Part shown: positions 13,290 through 24,690 of the stretch, piece after piece
How the letters are laid out: every line of letters starts with the position of its first letter
How positions within the stretch are numbered: position 1 is the stretch's first letter
DNA from: Lates calcarifer
Lineage: Eukaryota; Chordata; Actinopteri; Centropomidae
Assembly: GCF_001640805.2 (NCBI RefSeq)
Contig: NC_066852.1
Coordinates: forward strand, 840,861 to 904,860
Length of the DNA stretch: 64,000 bases
Direction: 5' to 3'
Made by a program: the position numbers and the translations under genes
The notes under the pieces: model-generated
Seen by the model: the letters and a program-made list of their open reading frames with translations, nothing else
Databases searched by the model: none
Told to the model about the DNA's origin: nothing

Positions 13290-13510
13290 CGGTGAGTGCT
13301 GGTGTTTTGGCTGGAGAGGGGAAGGTCAAGCTCCCCTCCTGGACTTGGAGAGGGAGAGCTGTTGGCAGCGTCGACACCGCTTAGGCCCCTCCTGGGACGG
13401 GGGGTTAGGCGGACGCTCTTGGCTCAGCGGCCCGGGGTGGAGCTGCTGCAAACCTGCTCCTGCGGGCTCCGGCTCTGTGTCCCAGGAGCAGTGATCCGTA
13501 TCACGCAGTC
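13290..13510. other. GC- and CpG-dense islet in intron 2
   Basis: About 220 bases stand out from AT-leaning surroundings by G+C content and by a dozen or so CpGs (AGCGTCGACACCGC, GGCGGACGCTC, AGCGGCCCGGGG, CTGCGGGCTCCGGC). It has no clear splice-bounded frame. It could be a repeat-derived islet, an intragenic CpG island or an unannotated promoter. Confidence 0.5.
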
Positions 13511-15329
13511 ACAACAGTTCACCTCACTTCACTTTAAGTGCAGGCTCCAGTGGGAATACCAGGTACAGAAAATGGAAAGTGTTTTGTGTTTTTCAGCCCT
13601 CCCTCCCCTTTATTAATCTCTCCCTGGCAGCAGGGAGCAGGCAGACTGTCCCTGGTCCTGTGTCCTGTTAAAGTGCTCTGCACTAACAAAGTTAACTCCT
13701 ATCTGTTAGCATAATGGTGTTTTGTAAGTCAACTGACTGTAAAGAGTGGACACAGAATGATTCATGTCTGAAAGTACCAGAAAAGTCTCCTAAATGTCTT
13801 TAATTATATTATATAGATTCAGAGCCTGAACCATCCTCTGACATTTACTTAATGTTTCCTTTCTGAGATTAAATGAACTCTGTCATCAATTCCAATTTCT
13901 ACCAAAAAGGTTTTGAGTAAAAGTTTGGAGCCACTTTCCTGGAAAGTCCTGGATGGTTCCCACAGAACAGATGAGGGAGTTTATCTTTATCTGAGGTTAG
14001 TCTTCACTGTTGAAGCCTGCTGACTGTGTGAAAACAGCTCTGATGGAGTATAACTCTCACCTCTTACTGTACGCTGTTGAAACAGGCGGCGTAGCATGAG
14101 CAGCACGTTAGCGGAGCAGCTGCTGTGGTGCACCATCTGTGTGTACACAGGATGTTCAGGCACTGAGTTGTAGGTCACCTGTGTTTCAGGAGCTCTCAGA
14201 GCACAATATATAATCTGTGTAGTTACAGATGGAAAACACAGATAAAGAGCAGCTCACACCCTCTTCCCTCAGCTTTATTCATGGACCCAGTCCAGACTGT
14301 CTGAGTGGTGAAAGCCCCCTCTCCTCCCCAGTAAATAAATCCATGAATCAGTAAATAAATAAACAAAAGATAAGATTATTTCTGAGGGATGAAATGTTGC
14401 TTTTGACTTATTACGTTTTCTGGTCCAGGTTTTGGATAGAGGGCAGAGGAGGTTCAGCTAATCAAGAAGAGCGCTGACACTCAAATGCTAACAACACTGA
14501 ACTCTCTCCGTTACATCAGCTCCTTCCTCCCTGCAGGCCACTTTTTTTGGCTGGCAAATAGGCTTGGTTCACTGGAGTGGAAGGACCTGGACAGGAGGGC
14601 AGCTAATACATCACTCCCCCGTTTTACTCATTACCACACCGGCTCTGGACCGCCATGTACATGAGGTGCAGCCACTTTAATCTGTCTCAATCTGAGAGCC
14701 GGCGGCTGTCTGTGCTGCTACAACAGGTCTATCTGACATGATGGGAGGCTGGCAGTGCAGCTGTATGAGCTGATCTGAGGCAGAATCCTCACCCACACCA
14801 CAACTGGAAACTCATGTGGAGGTTTCTGCTGCAAGCCTGTTTCTATCGTGTTATTTACTGTACTTTATGGCTGCTGCACCACTAAGACCAACATGGAAAG
14901 AACTGGGAACAGGGAACACCAGCTGCACTGACACTGTTGTTCTTGATAACCTAATGAAAAACATGAAGTAGGTGGCTGGTCCTAATTAAGACTGATCCTA
15001 ACTGGGGGCATGTTAACTCTTAATGTTCTATGCTATGGAAATTCCATTAACTTTTAATGACTTTTCTACCCTGAGGTCTCCCTACTTTCTGACCCTGACT
15101 CTGCTATTGCTTTAGCCTTGAGAGCTTCACTTCACATTACACATACTGTGATATGACAACACAATCTGCTCATTATTTTCCTCATTAATCCCTTTGTCTC
15201 AAAGTCCAAGGTCACAATAACAGTCCACAGTCCAGAAGGTGTTCCATTTATAATAATGTCAAACAGAGAACAGTGAAATTAAGAGGCTGACATTGGCTTT
15301 TTTTTTAGATTTTTTTTTTGCTTGAAAAT

Positions 15330-15400
15330 CTATGTAAACCATCAATAAATTATCAAAACAGTTGCAGATTATTTTTCTGATGGTTGCAGCTGTACACGCT
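15330..15400. repeat. Fragment of a dispersed AT-rich fish repeat
   Basis: The stretch AATAAATTATCAAAACAGTTGC and TGATGGTTGCAGCTGTAC resembles the frequent teleost sequence 'ttatcaaaatagttg..gattaat..tgttgcagct'. Only a short fragment is visible, so the call is tentative. Confidence 0.35.
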
Positions 15401-16855
15401 CAGTGATTTATGAGTCTGCACTCTTATTGTCTCCTGCTGTTTTAGCAGCTTCTGAGCACTTTTTAAAATCACTTTTGGCCACAGCTGAACAGTAAGCTGG
15501 GGATGTAGAGCCATCTTTGACTAGCAAGACAACATATTTGAATTTTTACAGTAATGCAGACCATATTGTAAGTTGGTTAAAAAATGTCCAGCTTTTATTT
15601 ATAAAGGAGAAACGGAGGTCTAGCAGAACGACTCACAGGTCAAACCGAACAGATTAGATCTGCACACACCTCTATAATTCCTCCTGCATGCTCATGCCAT
15701 CTGTTATGTTCAGGATTCTTTCGTCTCTTCGTGCTTGTGTGTGTCCATCTGTGTGTTACCATCAGGGATTCACACGCGTGTCCTTCTGAATGTCTGAGTT
15801 TACCGAATGAATATTTAATGTGCAAGTGTAGCATGACCTGAATGATCCTTCATGGTAAAACTCATATGGATGCACTTGTGTATAGGTATGTGTGTGTTTC
15901 ACACATGGGTTTGAACACAGAAACTTCTTTAAAAGTACACACTGACTGTGTATGACTTATCTGTGTATTTGTGCAGGTGCTTGTTTGTGTGCTCGTGTGT
16001 GTGTGCTGCAAAGTACCGACAATTATATCAACTGATTAGCTGTTGACCGGCACTAATGCAAGTTTTCGAGGAGCCATTAGCAGAGCAGCAAACTCTCAAG
16101 TTGGACTTGACACACATTTACATAATGGCTCAAAACACAAGAGGAGAGCACGGCCTCTGATGGAGAAAATGTCACAATATGTGTCAACATGTCTGTTTCT
16201 GTTCTAACAACCTGCAGCTGCATAAAGAAAATCTGATTATCTGACAGACGGCTGCACTTATCTCCACAAGAGGAGTGTGTGTTTGTGGTTACACACTGGA
16301 AAACTGGGTCTGACAACTGAGAGCGTGATTGGTTTCAGGCTTCTGGTTGCAGAACTTTGTCAGCTGTCAAGCAGCAACATTTTAACTGGGTCATGGAATA
16401 CTGTACTAATGTTTGTTCCCAAACCACTGGAACATTTTGTTGCCTTTGCCGGGCTGGTGGCTCAACAGGCTGCGAACTGAAGCTTAACCCCAACCCAGAG
16501 GAAACAAAGTAACAACAGTGTGCAGTGTAACTAAGGACCAGAGCCTGGTTAGTTAGACGTGTTTCTGTAGATGAGAGCGGCTGTTGACCAAGGCCAGCAC
16601 AGAAAGCTACAGCAGTCTGAATGAGGTGAGACAGTAGCAGTGGAAGATCATCTTTAAAAAAGACACATAAAATGATGATGCTGATATTCACATTAATTCC
16701 ACTGCAAAAACTCTCATTATGCTTTATCTGCACCAGTGAGGTCAGAGGTCAAAGAGAGGGAGAATCTTTTGCTGATAGACATTTAAGCAGATGAATGTGT
16801 GCCAGTGTTAAATTCAGATTTTAAAAAACAATTAAAAGTGCATACATTTGTGCAC

Positions 16856-16858
<3 letters not shown>

Positions 16859-16891
<33 letters not shown>
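16859..16891. repeat. (AC)n microsatellite
   Basis: About 33 bases of uninterrupted AC repeat. Confidence 0.95.
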
Positions 16892-16893
<2 letters not shown>

Positions 16894-17564
16894 GAGATCA
16901 CAATAAGATTTACATGGGTTCACCTTAGTTCAAAGCCTTTTCATAGCACACACACATATTTCTTAACAATCACCTCCCACACTAACAAACACCACTCTAC
17001 CTTGATGTCCACAGCTTGTCTGTATTTCGTTCCTCACACTCGTCTCTGTAATTGCAGTCAGTGTTCATTTTTCATCTCTTCTTGACCTCGACCACCACCT
17101 GCCTTCCTTCTCCACCTCCTACTCTCCCAAACTGCTTGACTTTAGCTGAATCCAGGTGTAATTCTCTCATTATCTGCTGATCTCATGTACATTCATGGAT
17201 TTTCTAGTGGCTTATTAGAAAAATATTTCAATGGGAAGGTTTCTGGATTTAGAATTAATTCAGAAGATAATGAAACATCCCATAAGCACTTCCTGCTCTG
17301 TTGGGTGTTGCATCCAAAACTATTTTTAACAAGGACAATTCAACGCAGGTGCCTCTATGAGAAGGTTGATCTTTGTTGAACTTAGGTATGATCATTTGTG
17401 CCAACAGCAGCGATGTTTATACTTTAGACGTCTGAGAGGTCGCTCACGCTGTCTGAGTCTGAAACACTTAAACATTTCTCCTCGAGCCTCTGGTTCTGCA
17501 AACAGCCACACTAGCAGCTCTGTGAGGCAGTGTGCTTTAAGATAAATGCAAACATCAGTAAGCT

Positions 17565-17675
17565 TCCATGCTCACAACGACTGTGCTAACATGCTAATGT
17601 TTTGATGGGAATAGATTGGACATATTGAGAATTCGACCTGATGCTGGAGGGAAAGTCAGGTGATCGTTACGTACC
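17565..17675 (+). repeat. Dispersed fish repeat with CATGCTAA motifs
   Basis: The block contains CCATGCTCACAACGACTGTGC, TAACATGCTAATGTTTTGAT and GACCTGATGCTGGAGGG followed by AAAGTCAGGTGATC. The order CATGCTAA, then GATGxTGG, then AAAGTCAGGxGATC is the same as in the copies at 32.8-33.1 kb and 37.1-37.2 kb, so the three belong to one family. Confidence 0.55.
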
Positions 17676-17964
17676 ATGTGAACAGAGTTGAGGAGGGCGG
17701 AGCTAGAAGAGGAAGGAGGTGTCTCTCTTCTTCCATTCCAGACTAATCTGCCACATTTCTGTTTCTCCTATTCCATAATCTGCAGGCCGACACATTAAAA
17801 ACATTCTAACGCCCCGAGTGCAGCGCTCTGTCAGAACACACAGCTCAGCATCAGAGAAAGTGCTCACTGATTTATGTAGATCTCATATTAAAGCCTCACT
17901 GTGAAGCAGACCTCATGTATTATTCACAGCAACGGCCACGTGCATGTGTTTTTATGTGCTATAC

Positions 17965-17992
17965 GTGTGTGTGTGTGTGTGTGTGTGTGTGT
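17965..17992. repeat. (GT)n microsatellite
   Basis: About 28 bases of perfect GT repeat. Confidence 0.95.
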
Positions 17993-18887
17993 CGTACTCT
18001 GTTGCATCTGTGTCTGACTCATCACAGGCACAGTGGATTACTAAGCAGGGAGAGAGACAGAGTGTGAAGCAGACAGGTTCAGACAGACAGGGACAGTAAG
18101 GAAATGTCAAAATGAAAGTAGGCAGAGGACAGTCAGACTCTGAGTTCGTCTTAGAGGCTTTCAGAGAGGCAGCACTTCTGATGTGGATGAAGCGTGGAAT
18201 AATTTGATCATCATATGCTGATACTTTAATGTAATAGTCCATGTTATTTTTATAGAGGTAAATGCCTATTTTGCTGTTTTATTGCTCATGAACTGACTGA
18301 TTAAACTGACTGTATCCCCAGTTCATAAAATCTCAGACACCTGGGACCAGATGGATGAAGGATGTGTATGGACAAAAAAACACATGCACACACTGCATAA
18401 CTGAAGCTTACGTTCATTTAAGATGTTAACCAGTTTCACTTTGTTAATGGCAATTTGCATTTCACACATATGACTATCATAAACCTACCTTTGATTAATT
18501 ACTGTTGTTTATTGTGTTTCTTACTTTGGAGGCTGTGGATTATGTTTATAAGGCTCTATGAATAAGACAGTGCTGAATGTGCTCGGTGTAAAGAACAACC
18601 CAGTACAGTAGTGATGGCCATGCATCACAAACAGAGACTAAATATAGAAATAAATGCATGAGTGAATCTATTCTGTGATCCTCAGTTAAAATGGTTTGTA
18701 TCTGAGCTTCCCAGCTCCAAGCATCTGTTTGGTTTTGGTGTGATGTGGTATCACGGCGTGGCTCCGAGGAGAGGAGGAGGGTGACTGTTTCAGAGTCGAG
18801 GTTTTATCCCTCAGTTCACTTGGACTAAATGCACGACGATGGAGAGAACAAAGGTGTTTGTTTCTTCTTCTTCTTTCAAAATGGAGA

Positions 18888-18920
18888 CAAGCAGCAGCAG
18901 AGGAGGAGGAGGAGGAGAAG
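18888..18920. repeat. (AGC)n/(AGG)n trinucleotide tract
   Basis: Four AGC units run into five or six GGA units. It is short and purine-biased. Confidence 0.7.
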
Positions 18921-19652
18921 TTGTAATGAAGACATGGAAATAATTTCCCCATGTTTGCACACTTGGAAACATATATACACAGTGGGATTGTAGTTTAATA
19001 ATAAATAGTTATATTGGCTGAAAGACCATGAAATTCATTGATCTTAAAAATTTCAACATGGTATTTCCCTGGAAACACATCCAAGAGGCAGTAAAGTTCT
19101 CATCATGCTCTATCTCCAGTCAACATACAGCAACCACAGGACCCAATCTGCAGCTCTAACACAAACAATGTGGAAATGCAATGTATGAAGACCACAAACA
19201 GCCACTAAGAAAACCACAACTGACTTTCACACATAGATCCCAACAGCAGCAGACGGCCCTGACACATGACATCAGTGTGGACCAGATGACTTTGAGTACG
19301 GGGTTTAAATGTGATCTGGTGGTTGAAGCATTAAAGATAGAGATGTGACTTTGTGGACTCAGGGTCATTTTTAACATGAAGTTATGAGTAGAGCACTTCA
19401 AATATTCATTGTAGAAGGGTTCATGTCTCTTTATACCTGATGCTGGTCGCACTAACCCCTCAGCTTCTCTCCCAGGAAAGTATTTGAAAAGGTTTTTAGG
19501 CAAAGACAATGAGAAATTATTTATAAAAATGTTTACATTAGTAAAAAATAGAACCAAAATCACTTTACTTTAAAATTACAACTTCACTTAATCCATACAA
19601 ACACACACACGTGTTCAGATCCCATGGCAAATCAAAGAAGCAGGTGACTTAC

Positions 19653-19838
19653 TATGGTGAAGTTCATGACCTTGAGGATCCAGATAGTTAGCGCCAAGTT
19701 GATCAGGATCAGAATCATCAGCAGCAGGACGAAGAAGTAAAGGCAGCGTTTCCTCCAGCCGTATATTCCCACTTTGTACACTTGTGGTTTCTCTGAACTC
19801 TGGACATTGTTCCTATGAGTGCACTGTTCTTGGGTCAT
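19653..19838 (-). CDS. sgcd: Delta-sarcoglycan, first full coding exon (N-terminus and transmembrane anchor)
   Basis: Delta-sarcoglycan is a type II membrane glycoprotein of the sarcoglycan subcomplex within the dystrophin-glycoprotein complex of the muscle sarcolemma. The exon encodes 62 residues starting [10 protein letters not shown]. It contains the block [19 protein letters not shown], then a hydrophobic anchor at about residues 33-56, and ends KVMNFTI. The basic RKR just before the anchor fits a cytoplasmic N-terminus. The N-terminal MxQEQxTH and the KVMNFTI ending match delta- rather than gamma-sarcoglycan (gamma has KVMWFSP as I recall it). On the minus strand a pyrimidine-rich tract ending in CAG directly precedes the ATG at 19838. 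After codon 62 (ATA) comes the donor GTAAGT, with its GT at 19652-19651. Both boundaries are phase 0. The exon supplies about a fifth of a roughly 290-residue protein; the extracellular part must lie beyond the left edge. Identity is very secure; the true initiator may be the ATG of the upstream exon. Confidence 0.97.
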
Positions 19839-20184
19839 CTGAGGGGAGACAGAGAGAAGAGAGAACCAATGAGGATCTTACTTACCGAGCTTTCAGACAG
19901 GTTTGCACAGACAGCTTTATCAGTTTGTACAGCTCGTACTGGACGACTGGGCAGTCATGAACTGTTGCACTTTTTTTTCCCCTGTGGGCTGTTGTTCCAT
20001 CACAGACAACACTACAGGGCATTTGCATTAAGCTAAAGCTACATTATTTGCATTGATTTTTGCCACCTGTTGGCAGCAGAACAAGCTGTAAACACAACAT
20101 TTTAAAGTTGTTCTAGGCAAACATGTCCAATTTACACATCCAGCAAACACGGAGCAACATGCTCAGTCATTAGGAACTGTGTTT

Positions 20185-20350
20185 GTGTTGACCTTATATT
20201 CACTCCTCTTTTGATTTGGTCAGCACCAACTCCTGGCTCTAAGGCTGTTAGATGTTCCACTATGTCCATCAGCCATTTGGTGCTGGGCAGGTAGCACACA
20301 GTGGGTTTATCAGAGCTTGTTAGCTGAAAACAGCTGCCTCGTTGCTGGAA
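20185..20350 (+). repeat. Dispersed fish repeat (CACCAACTCCTGG type), copy 1
   Basis: The block reads CAGCACCAACTCCTGGCTC, TTAGATGTTCCACTATGTCC, GGTGCTGGGCAGGTAGCACA, GTGGGTTTATCAGAGCTTG and AGCTGAAAACAGCTGCC. Parts recur at 47.98 and 57.34 kb in this window. It ends about 350 bases 5' of the sgcd coding exon on the gene's strand. Confidence 0.55.
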
Positions 20351-21820
20351 GCAAAGCCGGTGAGAGGAGTTTGTGGGCTGAAAAACTCAAAGTGCTGATC
20401 CAAATTAGACGAGTAGGTTTTAAATGCTCTAAAGCTTTTTTCCCTGCTTATCGTAGCTTTGGCTCTTTGTACCTTTAATGCTTCTGTGCCCTTGCATAGC
20501 ATGTTCCCCCCCTAAAAAAGCTTCTTATCTCTTTGTAGCTGCATGTATGAACAGGAGGTTAGAGACAGAAAACAATCAAAGAATGTTTGATTGATTATTA
20601 ATTAAACACATAGTTCAAATGACATGACAAGATCATTTGAAAACTATTAATAATCAACCACTGCAGCTTCTATGTTGACTGAATATGATGCTGGTGGGAT
20701 GGATTCTGGTCAGCAAACAACAGATGTCATGGTGATACGACATGAGACTTGCAGGTTGGAGCCTGTGAATTGTAGGTAGCAACAGTTTATTCTGTCTTTG
20801 TGAGCTGGCTGTTACACTGCACCCAGTGGACCTCCATGATGGAGCTGGTCACGCTCGCTCAGAGATTCGAAAGTAATGATAAGGTAAGAGATCTCATCTC
20901 AGCATTAGTACAAATAACATGCCATAAACATTCCTCACACATACTCCACTCTGCAATACCGTCTGCTGAACCACTGACCAGCCACTCCGTTCTGGCACAA
21001 TGAAAGACAGTTTAGTTAGCAATCGCATTGATTGATTGCCCCATAAGTGGTCTATTACTCTATTACACCCCCTCTGCCCCATTGATGTGCTGATAGCGTC
21101 GATTAATGATGATTCTAATTGTCTGCCTGTGAAGACGAGGAGGCATTGTTCACTTCATGCACCATAATAATGGCCTAATAACTCTGTGGAAAAATACTAT
21201 TTACTGTCCTCTGTGCTTTGGAGTGCGCGCCTCAGACCACCAAAGCCAATCGCTTTTGACAACCACACACATTACCCTCTAACTGAAACAAATGGCGTAA
21301 GAGAGGGCCCCGGTGAGAAAGTGCTGAAAGCTACAGAGGAGACTCCAAAGCCCCAGTCAGCAAAAACAGGGAAATCTCATTGTGTATGGTCAGATTTTCA
21401 TTTTTGTGTGATGTGTGTGTGTTGTGAGATGAAAAGGCGTATCTGTGTGATGTCTAGGCTGATAGAAAAGATGGAAATCAATGCTGGGAGAGTAAACAAA
21501 GCTGCTCTCACCAGCCTCAAGCATGGCTGTGCTTTTTCCTGGATAAGTTCATAACAAACCCAACAAAACAAAAAAACATCAGGTTCATTAGCGTCCTTTA
21601 GAGGCTACAGTTTTCATTATGCTCTGCATTATGAAGTCTCAGACTGAACCAACCACATCACAGTGACTTGGCGTTAAGTTTGAGCCATATGCTTTAATAT
21701 ACGCGTTTATATATGCTTTCATTTTTTGTGGCATTTCTTCCTCCTACAGTCCACAGACATGCAGCAACCATGAACATTTACATGCAATTTCACTGCAAAA
21801 GCTGGATCCAAGTGAACATG

Positions 21821-21822
<2 letters not shown>

Positions 21823-21871
<49 letters not shown>
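21823..21871. repeat. (AT)n microsatellite
   Basis: Forty-nine bases of uninterrupted alternating AT, the longest pure simple repeat in the window. It is fully self-complementary and able to form a cruciform. Confidence 0.95.
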
Positions 21872-21875
<4 letters not shown>

Positions 21876-24160
21876 CACAATCAATCAGCCCCCCCTGAAG
21901 TATCTGGGACTGACGTTACAGTTTAAAGCAGTACCAGCTAGCTCAAATTGAATGTTTAGTTCAGACTTATTCAAACACAAACACAATGACAAACAGCTGT
22001 ATGAACTCAGGCTGTTTGATCAGCTCTTTGGCAAAATCCTCATGGAGAGCCGCGGTCTGTGAGAGGGGATTAATAACGTGCCTGATCCTGCATCACACTT
22101 TCTTTTCTGTTTCCTTGTGCGAGCACCTGCCACAGCACAGAGCGTCCAAATATGGCTGTGAGTCATGGCAGACACACTGTGCTCGCCCTGGAACAAACCA
22201 CTGTCCTGTCCAATCACCAGTTTGAACAGGATCCAGTTCAGCCGACAGGGCTACTCTGACATTTGTTTACACCAAGAAGCTTGATTATGAAAAACCACAC
22301 ACAAGATACTCTGACAGGCAGCTTTTCCATTTCCTCTCTCTAGATTTGTTTCTTGTTTCTTTTCTCTCGTGTGGTGTGACAGGCTCAGATAACTGACCCT
22401 GAAGCTGATATGGGACTAAAACTTCAAAATGAAACAGATCACGTCAGAAACATTTGGTAAGCTTATAGAGGCATGAAAAATGAAAAAGTCACACAACACT
22501 TAAGACTGGAGACAGTTAAAAAAAAAAACAATGAATGAATTACTAACGTGCAAAGAAAAACCGAGAGAGGTGATTCATTGTAAAACCTCTGTCATGTTGG
22601 TAAATATTTGGACATTTCTCATGTATATTTAACTTTTCTAGCAGCATTCTTTAAACTTGGAGGAAGCATGTTTCCTTTAAGGTCTGTAACAGTATGACTA
22701 AGCATCTACCCTGATAAACTCTAATCAAAAATCCAAACACGAGAACAAATTGATAATAGTTTTCAAAGTTTTATAAATGTGCTCATTGCTTGATTTGGTT
22801 TCTTGCTCTTACACACATACTGTATTACATTATGGATCTGCTCCCCTCACAAAGTGTATCGCAAATCAAATAAATGTACTGCAGTAATGAAATATAACTC
22901 CTCTTTGCTCTGTACTTTCTACAGTCACTGTTCATGCACAGAGAGTACTGATAGCTTTCCAATACGCTCTTAGGCTACAGGCTGACTGAGAAAAGAAAAT
23001 GGTGCTTGGTTACAAGCTAAATAATGGCCACTCTCATAAGAGTGGAGGTGTGTGTGTTAAGAAAGCAGAGTTTAAGAGAAGGAGAGGAAGAAAATAAGTG
23101 GCAAATTGGAGGCAAATCAAATCATTGGCCTTTGAGTCTTTTTCCCTCCACTGCTGCTGTCCAATGGTGCCTTTTGTTCAGCCAACTATTCATTCAGAGA
23201 GCCTGAAGAAAACCCAGCGGTCCAAAAACAAAGTCTGTCTCTGATTAGAGAGAGAAATGAGGTTTTACAAAATGTTACTGGTTATTCCTGCTGCCAAATA
23301 GCCAGGCAGCTCCCCATTAGGACTTTTATAGACAACATGTGGATCGGTACCAGGACCCGATGGATACGCCATTACTGGGCGTCGTACGCCTCCAAATGTA
23401 TGAATACACAAAATGGCCGACAGCCAGAGGGCGTTTATTGGCCGTTGCAATGTGTGGGTAAACAGGCATGCAGAGAAATGATCGGCTGACTGAAAACATT
23501 TACTCAACAGTTGACTGACTTCTGGTTTAGGGTGACTGAACACAATCTGCAGTAGCTAAAGACAGAGGCTACATGCTAAGAGTTAGAGCATGCCTCTCTC
23601 CTGCTCTGTATGTGGTTTTCTTTAATGTACTGATCAGGTCGCTACTGCCCTGAACTGCTCCCCACCACTCCTCACTTACTGTGAACTGTCCTGTTCCTTC
23701 GTCTGGAGAGCCCCTAGAGCTATTCTTTTTTTTAATCGTATGGTTGAGGCAGCAGAAGCTCAGCACAAGTTTTATTTTTCCCTTTATAGCCCTCAACAAC
23801 AACAGCAGCATCAGTATCAGTGATGCAGTGCAGGCCTGTGGAGGCAGAGAGCAGAAGAAATCTGACGAAACTCTGATGAAACCTGCTTCTTCACTGAACC
23901 AGCCACATGGTGTTTATCTAAACATCAGCATGTTCACAGGATGTATAGAGCAGAGACCTCATTTCTAATACAATATGCATCGAAACTTCTTTGCTAACAT
24001 TTATAAACATATTCAACTGATGTTTAAAGCTACAGCTGCTGCTGCTGCTGCGACTACACCACACCCAATCAATAATCTGTATTTATACAACAGTTTCCAA
24101 AAAGAATTATAGAAAGTGTGGACATTTACGTTACAGAGCTTCTATAATACTGTTACATGA

Positions 24161-24690
24161 CTGAAGACAGTACTTTATGACTGTACGGCTGTATCTTTGG
24201 GTTTGCTGTCAAGCTGCAGAAAGGATCTGGGACCTCCCTGATGGTACTGCGTGATGGATAAAGATCTGCCCGTACTTCTCACAGCACTACAGAGACCATT
24301 AACTCTGACCAAACCCCCATCTCCACCTGCAGAGATGCCACCCCAAACCTCCCAGGAACCTTCAGCATCATTCACTGTTGCCTGCAGACCGTTAACCTTG
24401 TAGCACTCTCCAGCCCTACGGCGAACAAACTGCCTTCTGTCGGAGCCAAATACTTCAAAGTTTGACTCATCAGTCTGGAGCACGCACTGCCATATTTCTG
24501 CACCTTAGTCCTTGTGTTTTCGTGTATAGGTGAGTCACTTGGCTCTGGTCCAAAGTCTGAGGAATGGCATTTTTGGCAGCGAGTCTTCCATAAAGAAAAC
24601 TTCTAGACACTGTCGATGGGTGTGCTGGTTTCTCATCGGTTTCTGCCACTTCTGAGCTGATGGTGCTGCTGGACATCTTCAGGTTTATGT
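24161..24690 (-). mobile_element. Tc1-like transposase fossil, 3'-truncated and frameshifted
   Basis: Tc1/mariner-family transposases cut and paste their element using a DDE/D triad. On the minus strand, residues read KMSSSTISSEVAETDEK, HPSTVSRS, LYGRLAAKN and, in a second frame, WQCVLQTDESNFEVFG, DRRQFVRRRAGE, GSWEVWGGISAGG and LQLDSKPKDTA. These follow the order of a fish Tc1-like transposase from the DNA-binding/linker region through the first catalytic D (in TDES) to the second D motif (DNDPKHTA, here DSKPKDTA). Frame changes between about 24520 and 24480 break the ORF. Similarity fades near 24161 (CTTCAG), so the final catalytic residue and the C-terminus are missing. No terminal inverted repeats were found. 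The copy is inactive. Confidence 0.85.

Larger units (their letters stand above)
1..19652 (-). other. sgcd intron 2 (partial), non-coding
   Basis: Everything left of the exon donor at 19652 to the window edge is read as intron 2. I searched the minus strand for the next conserved exon (expected to encode DGMGNLRITEKG... and PLYAKEI) and found no match, so exon 3 lies outside. Between the separately listed repeats, the stretches 1-2100, 2130-3420, 3550-5130, 5380-7750, 8200-8730, 9720-11400, 12260-13290, 13510-16855 and 18000-19652 show only short chance frames and simple AT-rich or pyrimidine-rich DNA, with no recognisable gene or RNA. Confidence 0.75.

Noticed and set aside
19632..19838. Reading the sgcd exon through to the stop after [13 protein letters not shown]
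   Set aside because: The residues after TI come from intronic sequence. GTAAGT follows codon 62, and the sarcoglycan family continues with a different exon there.
19653..19838. Gamma- or zeta-sarcoglycan as the identity
   Set aside because: The anchor is shared within the family, but the QEQxTH start and KVMNFTI ending fit delta best. A tree of the full protein would settle it.
24038..24056. (CTG)n run as a coding or expandable repeat
   Set aside because: There are only five or so units in non-coding DNA, too short to be notable.
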